Assembly (NCBI RefSeq): GCF_014174495.1
Contig: NZ_JACJHR010000034.1
Coordinates: 1-64,000 of the forward strand
Length of the DNA stretch: 64,000 nt
Direction: 5' to 3'
Source: Amycolatopsis echigonensis
GTDB taxonomy: Bacteria > Actinomycetota > Actinomycetes > Mycobacteriales > Pseudonocardiaceae
This document shows positions 7,887 to 15,630 of the stretch, in pieces. Both the position numbers and the translations under genes were made by a program. Position 1 is the stretch's first letter, and the number at the start of each line of letters is the position of its first letter. A model generated the notes under the pieces. It was not told the origin of the DNA. It did no database searches and worked only from the letters and a program-made list of their open reading frames with translations.

Positions 7887-9242
7887 GTGCCAGACCTTTC
7901 GGGCATCGTGAAGGCCTACGACATTCGCGGCGTGGTCGGCGACCAGCTCGACGCCGCCCTCGTCCGGGACTTCGGGGCCGCGTTCGCGCTGCTCATCAAA
8001 CCCGAGGCACCGGCTGTGGTGATCGGCCACGACATGCGCGATTCGTCGCCGGGTCTGGCCGAGGCGTTCGCCGACGGGGTGACCTCTCAGGGCCTCGACG
8101 TGGTGTCGATCGGCCTGGCCAGCACCGACCAGCTCTACTTCGCCTCCGGTTCGCTCAACCTGCCGGGCGCGATGTTCACCGCGAGCCACAACCCCGCGAA
8201 GTACAACGGCATCAAGATGTGCCGCGCCGGAGCCTCGCCGGTCGGACAGGACACCGGCCTCGCGGAGATCCGCGACACCGTCGAGCAGGGCGTTCCCGCC
8301 TTCGACGGCCAGCGCGGCACCGTCTCCGAGCGCGACGTCCTCGGCGATTACGCCGCCTACCTGCGCAACCTCGTCGACCTCTCCGGCTCCCGGCCGCTCA
8401 AGATCGTGGTCGACGCGGGCAACGGCATGGGCGGGCACACCGTCCTGACCGTTTTCGAGGGCCTGCCGATCGAGATCGTGCCGATGTACTTCGAGCTCGA
8501 CGGCACCTTCCCGAACCACGAGGCCAACCCGCTCGACCCGGCGAACATCGTCGACCTGCAGGCCAAGGTGCGCGAGGTCGGCGCGGACGCCGGGCTGGCG
8601 TTCGACGGCGACGCGGACCGCTGCTTCGTCGTGGACGAGCGCGGCGAGCCGGTGTCGCCGAGCGCGATCACCGCGCTGGTCGCGGTGCGCGAGCTGGCCA
8701 AGGAGCCGGGCGGCACGATCATCCACAACCTGATCACGTCGAAGGGCGTGCCGGAGATCGTCGCCGAACACGGCGGCAATCCGGTGCGCACGCGGGTCGG
8801 GCACTCGTTCATCAAGGCCGAGATGGCTCGTACCGGGGCGATTTTCGGCGGCGAGCACTCCGCGCACTACTACTTCCGCGACTTCTGGCGCGCCGACACC
8901 GGCATGCTGGCCGCGCTGCACGTGCTCGCCGCGCTCGGCGAGCAGAACGGCCCGCTGTCCGCGCTCACCCAGGACTTCTCGCGCTACGCGGCGTCCGGCG
9001 AGATCAACTCGACGGTCAGCGACCAGGTCGCGCGGATGATCGCGGTGAAGGACGCCTACGCGGACAAGCCCGGCGTCGAGATCGACGAGCTGGACGGGCT
9101 CACCGTGCAGCTGCCCGGCGGCGCGTGGTTCAACCTGCGCCCCTCCAACACCGAACCGCTGCTGCGGCTCAACGTGGAGGCCGCCGACCGGGCCGCGGTC
9201 GAGGCGCTCACCGCCGAGGTGCTGGCCATTGTCCGGGCCTGA
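7887..9242 (+). CDS. manB: Phosphomannomutase/phosphoglucomutase
   Basis: This 451-residue alpha-D-phosphohexomutase interconverts mannose-6-phosphate and mannose-1-phosphate, feeding GDP-mannose for glycolipids and mannosylated envelope polymers. All four family loops are present: the phosphoserine loop TASHNP (98-103, Ser100), the magnesium loop DGDADR (240-245), the sugar-specificity loop GEHSAHYYF (322-330) and the phosphate-binding loop RPSNTEP (418-424). The length is normal. It starts at GTG after GGGGAGAAGG. It is followed by the Trm112-like gene, the SIS-like gene and manA, the order seen around Rv3257c-Rv3255c. Confidence 0.95.
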   Translation: MPDLSGIVKAYDIRGVVGDQLDAALVRDFGAAFALLIKPEAPAVVIGHDMRDSSPGLAEAFADGVTSQGLDVVSIGLASTDQLYFASGSLNLPGAMFTASHNPAKYNGIKMCRAGASPVGQDTGLAEIRDTVEQGVPAFDGQRGTVSERDVLGDYAAYLRNLVDLSGSRPLKIVVDAGNGMGGHTVLTVFEGLPIEIVPMYFELDGTFPNHEANPLDPANIVDLQAKVREVGADAGLAFDGDADRCFVVDERGEPVSPSAITALVAVRELAKEPGGTIIHNLITSKGVPEIVAEHGGNPVRTRVGHSFIKAEMARTGAIFGGEHSAHYYFRDFWRADTGMLAALHVLAALGEQNGPLSALTQDFSRYAASGEINSTVSDQVARMIAVKDAYADKPGVEIDELDGLTVQLPGGAWFNLRPSNTEPLLRLNVEAADRAAVEALTAEVLAIVRA

Positions 9243-9310
9243 CCGGCTGGCGCCGGATTGTGTCCGGAAGGCGCCCTCAACACCCCAACGACGCGTGGTA
9301 TGGAGGAACC

Positions 9311-9538
9311 ATGGCCATCACGCTTGACGCACAGCTGCTGGAGATCCTCGCGTGCCCGTCGCCGGATCACGCGCCGCTGCGTCCCGGCACGCCGGACGAC
9401 GCCGAGGCCGACGCGCTGACCTGCACCGAATGCGGCCGGGTGTACCCGGTCCGCGACGGGATCCCGGTGCTGCTGCTCGACGAGGCGACGCTGCCCGGCT
9501 CGGCCGGGCCCGACGCTGATCACGGCGACAGTGCTTGA
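9311..9538 (+). CDS. Trm112-like small zinc protein
   Basis: This 75-residue protein has the Trm112 fold signature: an N-terminal LLEILACP, then LTCTECGRVYPVRDGIPVLL near the C-terminus. Cys38 and Cys41 form the second knuckle. The first knuckle is reduced to Cys15 and perhaps His20, rather than CPxC. Trm112 proteins activate methyltransferases in eukaryotes and archaea; the bacterial partner is unknown. It begins at ATG behind GGAGGAA and lies directly before the SIS-like gene with a two-base gap, inside the mannose cluster. Confidence 0.85.
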   Translation: MAITLDAQLLEILACPSPDHAPLRPGTPDDAEADALTCTECGRVYPVRDGIPVLLLDEATLPGSAGPDADHGDSA

Positions 9539-9540
9539 CC

Positions 9541-10626
9541 ATGCTTGACGATTCCCTGCTCGACGACTCCGCGCGGCTGGCCGATGCCGACCGCGCGGGG
9601 TTGCTGCGCGCCGCCGCGATGGCCGGCGCGCAGGTGCGAGCCACCGCCGAGGCAGCGGCCGAACTGGAGCTGAGCGAACGGCTGGACGTCGGGCGTCCGC
9701 GTTCGCTCGTGCTCATCGACCGGCCAGGGGTGAGCCGCACGCTCACCCGGCTGCTGGCCGCGTTGCTCGCGCCGTCGTGCCCGGTGCCGGTCGTGGTGGC
9801 CGAATCGGTTCCGGCCTGGATCGGCGCGCTGGACGTGGTGTTCGCGCACACCGACGACGCGGGAGACCGCGAGCTGGCCGCTTCGCTGGAGCGCGCCGCC
9901 CGGTTCGGCGCGTCGGTGGTGCTGTCCGCGCCGGCGGAGGGGCCGGTCGCGGCGGCGGTCGCGGGCAAGGGCGTCCTGCTCGCGCCGCGCGTGCCGGTGC
10001 CGCCGGAGCTGGCGTTCCCGCGCGGGCTGGCCGCCGGGCTGCTCACCGCGAACGCGCTCGGCCTGCTGGTCGCCGACGTGCAGGAGCTCGCCGACCAGCT
10101 CGACCTCGAAGCGGAGAAGGACTACCTGGCACGCGAGTCGTTCGCCAACCCGGCGAAGGCGCTCGCGCTGCGGGTCGCGGACCGGGTGCCGTTGCTGTGG
10201 GGGCTCGACCCGGTCGCGGTGGCGGTCGGCGAGCACGCGGCGCACGCCTTCGCCGCGTATGCCGCGCTGGTGTGCGACGTGGAGGACTACCGGCAGGCGC
10301 TGGCCCGCCCGGCCTTGCGCCGGGCAGCCCAATCAGGCGGCGCGGAGCGAGACATTTTCGCCGATCCGGACGACTCCCCTGGTGGAGTCGCGACGCGGGT
10401 GCTGCTGCTGTCGGTGCGGACCGGTCCGGCCACCGAGGCGGCCCGGTACCAAGCCGAGGAGTACCTGCCCGGCGCGGACCTGATCGCGCCCGCCGAGGAG
10501 ATCGAGGCCGACGAGATCGTCCGCGCCGCGGTGCTGGCGCTGCGGTTCGAGCTGGCCGCGGTGTACCTGGGGCTGGCGGCGGGCAGCATCGGCGGGGCCG
10601 GGAGATACGAACCGGCCTCCGCCTGA
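9541..10626 (+). CDS. SIS-domain (phosphosugar isomerase-like) protein
   Basis: This 361-residue protein fills the Rv3256c position between manB and manA. An N-terminal helical region (1-50) precedes an alternating beta/alpha SIS-like core containing SLVLIDRPGVSRTLTRLLAALL. The C-terminal part resembles the bacterial PGI/PMI half (AEEYLPGADLIAPAEEIEADEIVRAAVLALRFELAAVYLGL, in part). The usual serine/threonine phosphosugar loop is not obvious, so a regulatory or non-catalytic role is possible. The start is ATG, two bases after the Trm112-like stop. Confidence 0.78.
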   Translation: MLDDSLLDDSARLADADRAGLLRAAAMAGAQVRATAEAAAELELSERLDVGRPRSLVLIDRPGVSRTLTRLLAALLAPSCPVPVVVAESVPAWIGALDVVFAHTDDAGDRELAASLERAARFGASVVLSAPAEGPVAAAVAGKGVLLAPRVPVPPELAFPRGLAAGLLTANALGLLVADVQELADQLDLEAEKDYLARESFANPAKALALRVADRVPLLWGLDPVAVAVGEHAAHAFAAYAALVCDVEDYRQALARPALRRAAQSGGAERDIFADPDDSPGGVATRVLLLSVRTGPATEAARYQAEEYLPGADLIAPAEEIEADEIVRAAVLALRFELAAVYLGLAAGSIGGAGRYEPASA

Positions 10627-10708
10627 GGGAGCAGGGGGGAACGCGGGCAGGCGGTTCCGCCGCCGCGTGCGTCGGCCCAGCGCCGACGGGAAGGATTGGG
10701 AGTTGACA

Positions 10709-11941
10709 GTGGAGCTGTTGCGCAACGCCGTACGGCCCTACGCCTGGGGATCGCGAACGGCCATCCCGCAGCTGCAGGGACGTCCGGTGCCGGCGCCGCA
10801 CCCCGAGGCCGAGCTGTGGATGGGAGCGCACCCAGGGGACCCGTCGCACGTGCTCGGCCCGGACGGCACCGAACTGAGCCTGCTCGAACTCGTCGACGCC
10901 GATCCGGTCGGCCAGCTCGGCGAAGAGTGTGCACGGCGCTGGGGCAACCGGCTGCCGTTCCTGCTGAAGATCCTCGCCGCGGAAGAACCGCTGTCGATGC
11001 AGGCCCACCCGTCGGCGGCGCAGGCCGCGGAAGGCCACGCCCGCGAGGAGAAGCTGGGCATCCCGCGCGACGCCGCGAACCGCAACTACCCGGACCCGAC
11101 GGCGAAGCCGGAGCTGGTCTGCGCGCTGACGGAGTTCCACGCGCTGGCCGGGTTCCGCGACCCGCACCGGACGGTCAAGCTGCTCAAGGCGATCGAGACG
11201 CCCGGGCTGGGCAAGTACACCGGCCTGCTCGAAGCCCAACCGGACCCGGCCGGTCTGCGCGCGCTGTTCACCACCTGGATCACGCTGCCGCAGTCCTCGC
11301 TCGACGAACTGCTGCCGGAAGTGCTCGACGCGTGCGTCCGGCACGTCCAGGACCACGGCGAGTTCGCGACCGAATGCCGCACGATCCTGGAACTCGGCGA
11401 GGCGCACCCGCGCGACGCCGGCGTGCTGGCCGCGCTGTTGCTCAACCGCCTGACTCTGCGTGCCGGAGAGGCGATCTACCTGCCCGCCGGGAACCTGCAC
11501 CTGTACCTGCACGGCACCGCGGTGGAAATCCTGGCGAACTCGGACAACATCCTGCGCTGCGGCCTCACCCCGAAGCACGTGGACGTGCCCGAACTGCTGC
11601 GCGTGGTCGACTTCGCGTGCGGCGAAATGCCGGTGCAGCACGGAGAATGCGCCGGCCAGCGGATGGCGGTGTACCACACGGACGCCCCGGAATTCGAACT
11701 GTCGCGAATGGAATGGGCGGCCGGAGACGACGCCGAGCTGGAGGTCGACTCGGCCGGGCCGCAGATTTTGTTGTGCACCGAAGGAGACCTGCTGGTGGTC
11801 GCCTCGGACGGCGAACAGGTGGAACTGCGGCGGGGACAGTCGGTGTGGCTGCCCGCAGCGGATCCGGCGGTGCGGGTGCGTCCGTTGGGCGGAGCGCGCT
11901 CGCAACTGTTCCGGGCCACTGCCGGGGCTTGCGACTTGTGA
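10709..11941 (+). CDS. manA: Mannose-6-phosphate isomerase, class I
   Basis: This 410-residue zinc enzyme interconverts fructose-6-phosphate and mannose-6-phosphate, supplying ManB. The zinc ligands are visible: the glutamine and histidine of MQAHPS (Gln98, His100), the glutamate of AKPEL (Glu135), and a histidine in the C-terminal NLHLYLHGTAVEI segment near residue 265. The start is GTG with GGGAG six bases upstream; a TTG two codons earlier is the alternative. The spacing from the previous gene (82 bases) is compatible with one mannose operon. Confidence 0.94.
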   Translation: MELLRNAVRPYAWGSRTAIPQLQGRPVPAPHPEAELWMGAHPGDPSHVLGPDGTELSLLELVDADPVGQLGEECARRWGNRLPFLLKILAAEEPLSMQAHPSAAQAAEGHAREEKLGIPRDAANRNYPDPTAKPELVCALTEFHALAGFRDPHRTVKLLKAIETPGLGKYTGLLEAQPDPAGLRALFTTWITLPQSSLDELLPEVLDACVRHVQDHGEFATECRTILELGEAHPRDAGVLAALLLNRLTLRAGEAIYLPAGNLHLYLHGTAVEILANSDNILRCGLTPKHVDVPELLRVVDFACGEMPVQHGECAGQRMAVYHTDAPEFELSRMEWAAGDDAELEVDSAGPQILLCTEGDLLVVASDGEQVELRRGQSVWLPAADPAVRVRPLGGARSQLFRATAGACDL

Positions 11942-12036
11942 TCTGACCGGCTGGTTTCCGGACCCAGCGCTTCCCGGCGCCAAGGCTCCTCTAGGCTCCC
12001 TCCGGGCAATTCGGGCGCGGAGCAGGGGAGCGGGAA

Positions 12037-12951
12037 GTGTCAGCTGGCGGGGGTACCAAGGCGATCATCGCGGCGCTCGCCGCCAATGCCGGGATCGCGG
12101 TGGCCAAGTTCGTCGGCTTCCTGGTCACCGGGTCGTCGTCGATGCTCGCGGAGGCGGTGCACTCGCTGGCTGACACGTCGAACCAGGGGTTGCTGCTGCT
12201 CGGGCAGAAGACGTCCAAACGGCGCGCCACCCGGGAGCATCCGTTCGGGTTCGGCCGCGACCGGTACTTCTACTCGTTCATCGTCGCGCTCATGCTGTTC
12301 ACGCTCGGTGCGGCGTTCGCTCTCTACGAGGGCATTCACAAGATCATCGAGCCGCAGCCGCTGGAGACGCCGGTCGTCGCGGTGGTCATTCTCCTCGTCG
12401 CGATCTGTCTCGAGGGCTACAGCTTCTTCACCGCGATGGGCGAATCGCGCAAGATCAAGGGCAACGCGAGCTGGTGGCGGTTCATCCGGCAGGCCAAGGA
12501 ACCCGAGCTGCCGGTCGTGCTGCTGGAGGACTCCGGCGCGCTGCTCGGCCTCGTGTTCGCGTTGCTCGGCGTCGGGCTGTCGGTGCTTACCGGTGACCCG
12601 GTGTTCGACGGCATCGGCACCGTCTTCATCGGCGTGCTGCTCGGCGTGATCGCGATCATCCTGATCGTCGAGATGAAGAGCCTGCTGATCGGCGAGGGCG
12701 CGACCGACACGGACCTCGCGACCATTGTGGACGAACTGGCCGCCGGCAAGGTCGAGCGCGTCATCCACATCCGCACCCAGTACCTCGGCCCGGACGAACT
12801 GCTCGTCGCCGCGAAGCTCGCGCTCGTGCCCGGTCTCGACACCGCCGCGATCGCCACCGCGATCGACGACGCCGAGGCTCGCGTGCGTGCGAAGGTCCCC
12901 GTCGCGACGCTGATTTACCTGGAGCCCGACCTCGACCGCGAGACCCGCTGA
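12037..12951 (+). CDS. Cation diffusion facilitator transporter
   Basis: This 304-residue CDF-family protein exports divalent metal by proton exchange across the cytoplasmic membrane. It has six membrane segments. The first metal site is seen as AEAVHSLADTSNQ in TM2 (about residues 37-49), followed by the typical basic loop and HPFGFGRDRYFYSF. The cytoplasmic tail (from about residue 220) has the CDF ferredoxin-like fold, ending DDAEARVRAKVP. Metal preference (zinc, iron or manganese) cannot be assigned. The GTG start is preceded by GGGAA; it is a single-gene unit. Confidence 0.9.
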   Translation: MSAGGGTKAIIAALAANAGIAVAKFVGFLVTGSSSMLAEAVHSLADTSNQGLLLLGQKTSKRRATREHPFGFGRDRYFYSFIVALMLFTLGAAFALYEGIHKIIEPQPLETPVVAVVILLVAICLEGYSFFTAMGESRKIKGNASWWRFIRQAKEPELPVVLLEDSGALLGLVFALLGVGLSVLTGDPVFDGIGTVFIGVLLGVIAIILIVEMKSLLIGEGATDTDLATIVDELAAGKVERVIHIRTQYLGPDELLVAAKLALVPGLDTAAIATAIDDAEARVRAKVPVATLIYLEPDLDRETR

Positions 12952-13030
12952 GCTGTCCGGACAGCTGGCGCCCAACTGACACGCTAGGGTGGCGCCCGGT
13001 CCCCACGAAGGTCACCGCAGGAGGTCAACG

Positions 13031-14575
13031 TTGCCCGGCACTGGTTTGTGGCGCACGAAGTCAATCGAGCAGTCCATTTCGGACACCGATGAACCGGAGA
13101 CGAAACTCCGCAGGAACCTGAGCGCTTGGGACCTCACGGTCTTCGGCGTCGCGGTGGTCATCGGCGCCGGCATCTTCACGCTCACCGCGCGCACAGCGGG
13201 CGACTACGCCGGTCCGTCCGTGTCCGTCGCGTTCGTGATCGCGGCTATCGCCTGTGCGCTCGCCGCGTTGTGCTACGCCGAATTCGCTTCCACCGTCCCG
13301 GTCGCGGGCAGCGCGTACACGTTTTCCTACGCCACCTTCGGCGAGTTCATGGCGTGGATCATCGGCTGGGACCTGATCCTGGAGCTGGCCGTCGGCGCCG
13401 CCGCGGTCGCCAAGGGCTGGTCGTCTTATCTGCAGACGGTGCTGGAGTACATCTTCGGCAAGGGCACCAAGACGTCGATCGATCTCGGCGGCGGCTTCGG
13501 CATCGACTGGGGCGCGCTCCTCGTCGTGGCCGCGCTGGTGACGCTGCTGGTGCTCGGAACGAAGCTGTCGTCGCGCTTCTCGATGGTGATCACCGGCATC
13601 AAGGTCGCCGTCGTGTTGTTCGTGGTCATTCTCGGCATCTTCTACGTCAAGGCCAGCAACTACACGCCGTTCGTTCCCGAGGGCAAGTCCGCCGGATCCG
13701 GGTCGAGCGGCGTCGACCAGTCGCTGTTCTCGCTCATCGCGGGCGGCGCCAGCAGCTCCTTCGGCATCTTCGGCCTGCTGGCCGGCGCGTCGATCGTGTT
13801 CTTCGCGTTCATCGGGTTCGACATCGTCGCGACCACCGCGGAGGAGACCCGCAACCCGCAGAAGGCCGTGCCGCGCGGCATTTTCGGCTCGCTGGCGATC
13901 GTGACCGTGCTGTACGTGGCGGTGTCGCTCGTGGTCGTCGGCATGGTGCCCTACACCGATCTGTCGACCAAGGCGGGCGACGGCAGCCACAAGACGCTCG
14001 CCACCGCGTTCTCCGCAAATGGCGTCGACTGGGCCGCGAACATCATCTCCGTCGGCGCGCTGGCCGGACTCACCACCGTCGTCATGGTCCTGATGCTCGG
14101 CCAGGTGCGGATCATCTTCGCGATGTCCCGCGACGGTCTCATGCCGCGTTCGCTGGCCAAGACGAGCGACCGCGGGACGCCGAAGCGCGCGACCCTCGTG
14201 GTCGGCGCACTGGTCGCGGCGGGCGCGACGTTCTTCCCGGCCGACAAGCTCGAGGAAATGGTCAACGTCGGCACGCTGTTCGCGTTCATCCTCGTGTCCG
14301 CGGGCGTGCTGGTGCTGCGCAAGACCCGCCCGGACCTGACGCGTGCGTTCCGGGTGCCGGGCGTGTGGATCATCGCGCCGCTGGCGATCCTGGCCTGCCT
14401 GTGGCTGATGCTGAACCTGACCGTGCTGACCTGGCTGCGGTTCGTCGTCTGGATGGTGGTCGGCGTGGTCATCTACTTCGCCTACAGCCGGCGGCACTCG
14501 CTGCTCGGGAAGCGGCAGTCGGGTGTCGACCAGGGCGGGGTGGTCGCCGATCCCGCGCCGCCCGTCGCCGACTGA
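13031..14575 (+). CDS. APC-family amino-acid permease
   Basis: This 514-residue protein has about twelve hydrophobic helices. The amino-acid binding loop of helix 1 is GAGIFTLTA (about residues 45-53), and helix 6 carries FFAFIGFDIVATTAEETRNPQK, in part, the cationic amino-acid transporter signature. It resembles bacterial CAT-type permeases in the Rv3253c position. I chose TTG at 13031 because a perfect AGGAGG lies six bases upstream, giving a short charged N-terminus. A hairpin terminator follows the stop. Confidence 0.92.
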   Translation: MPGTGLWRTKSIEQSISDTDEPETKLRRNLSAWDLTVFGVAVVIGAGIFTLTARTAGDYAGPSVSVAFVIAAIACALAALCYAEFASTVPVAGSAYTFSYATFGEFMAWIIGWDLILELAVGAAAVAKGWSSYLQTVLEYIFGKGTKTSIDLGGGFGIDWGALLVVAALVTLLVLGTKLSSRFSMVITGIKVAVVLFVVILGIFYVKASNYTPFVPEGKSAGSGSSGVDQSLFSLIAGGASSSFGIFGLLAGASIVFFAFIGFDIVATTAEETRNPQKAVPRGIFGSLAIVTVLYVAVSLVVVGMVPYTDLSTKAGDGSHKTLATAFSANGVDWAANIISVGALAGLTTVVMVLMLGQVRIIFAMSRDGLMPRSLAKTSDRGTPKRATLVVGALVAAGATFFPADKLEEMVNVGTLFAFILVSAGVLVLRKTRPDLTRAFRVPGVWIIAPLAILACLWLMLNLTVLTWLRFVVWMVVGVVIYFAYSRRHSLLGKRQSGVDQGGVVADPAPPVAD

Positions 14576-14592
14576 CCTGTTTTCGCTGTTCA

Positions 14593-14625
14593 ACGGCCCG
14601 TCGCCCAGGTTGGGCGGCGGGCCGT
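14593..14625 (+). terminator. Hairpin after the permease gene
   Basis: A 14-base-pair stem (ACGGCCCGTCGCCC with GGGCGGCGGGCCGT, one G-T pair) with a five-base loop lies 17 bases after the stop and is followed by TTTCG. Confidence 0.8.
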
Positions 14626-14854
14626 TTCGCGTGCGTGGTCACGAGTCCGCAACTCGCCGATTTCGGTTCGGGCGGCGACTCGAACCCAGGGTGATCAGGC
14701 AACTGCGGGTGCGATACTCTCCGCGTCGTCTTCCCTCTGACGGGTTAATCACTCTCGGGTAATTCGCACGAACAGTGGTCGGGGTTCCTACGGAGGGTCG
14801 CAGTTCTCCGCGTGTGTTATCCCCCGTTCGGATTTTCCTCTGAGGAGTAACTCC

Positions 14855-15574
14855 ATGCCCATCAGCACCAGACTGCGTGCCGGTTTCACCGTCGCCGCCG
14901 TGGCCGGTCTCGCTCTGCTCGGCACCGCGACCTCTGCGCTCGCCTGCACCACGGACGACAGCCGGGCGAAGCCGGTCGAGGGCAACGCGACCACCTGTGC
15001 CGAGGCGAAGGTGGCCGGCGACCTGCTCGGCGAGGGCGACCTCACCGTCACCGGCGGCACGGAGAAGGACCAGTACCTGAACGTCACGGCAGTGGGCGAG
15101 GGCGTCACGGTCACCGCGATCGTGGTCAAGGGCGGCCCCGGTTTCAACGTGTACGTGCCGGGCAGCCGAGGCATGTCGGCCACGCCGCCGTGGGAGAAGC
15201 TGCGCTCGCCGATCAACCGCGGCGAGCAGCTGCCGACGATCAGCCACTGGTTCGCCTGCGGAACCAAGACCGCGCCGACCAAGCCTCCGGTTTCGGAGAC
15301 CCCGACCACGACTCCGGGACAGCCGACTTCCGAGGCGCCGAGCACCACGCCGGGCGCTCCGGCGACCTCCCCGGCCCCGGCCGGCGCGACCTCCGCTCCC
15401 GCCACGACCAGCGCTCCGGCCGTGGTCCCGGCGGGCAACCAGAACGGCACCGGCGGCGGCCTGGCCAACACCGGATTCGACAACGCCTGGTTGTTCTGGG
15501 TCGCCGGCGTGCTGATCGTCGCTGGCGGCGGTCTGCTCGCGCTGCTGAAGCTGCGTCGCCGCGGGACCAACTGA
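14855..15574 (+). CDS. Sortase-anchored surface protein with LAxTG signal
   Basis: This is a 239-residue exported protein. A signal peptide (residues 1-30, AxA cleavage before Cys31) precedes a compact domain of about 110 residues with three cysteines. A Pro/Thr/Ser-rich stalk (about 147-200) ends in LANTG (203-207), a hydrophobic helix and a KLRRR tail. LAxTG with this tail is the actinobacterial class E sortase signal, so the protein is probably linked to peptidoglycan. The domain's role is unknown. The ATG is preceded by TGAGGAGT. A strong terminator follows, so it is monocistronic; no sortase gene is in the window. Confidence 0.88.
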   Translation: MPISTRLRAGFTVAAVAGLALLGTATSALACTTDDSRAKPVEGNATTCAEAKVAGDLLGEGDLTVTGGTEKDQYLNVTAVGEGVTVTAIVVKGGPGFNVYVPGSRGMSATPPWEKLRSPINRGEQLPTISHWFACGTKTAPTKPPVSETPTTTPGQPTSEAPSTTPGAPATSPAPAGATSAPATTSAPAVVPAGNQNGTGGGLANTGFDNAWLFWVAGVLIVAGGGLLALLKLRRRGTN

Positions 15575-15587
15575 TCAGCTAGTCCGT

Positions 15588-15626
15588 GCCGGGTCTTCGG
15601 AAGGAATCTTCTTCCGAAGACCCGGC
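15588..15626. terminator. Strong bidirectional hairpin terminator
   Basis: A perfect 16-base-pair stem (GCCGGGTCTTCGGAAG and its complement) with a seven-base loop separates the convergent surface-protein and membrane-protein genes. Confidence 0.88.
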
Positions 15627-15630
15627 GTCG

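Noticed and set aside
14626..14720. tRNA-like stretch with GGTTCG and TCGAACCC
   Set aside because: No acceptor, D or anticodon stems of the right size can be drawn around it.
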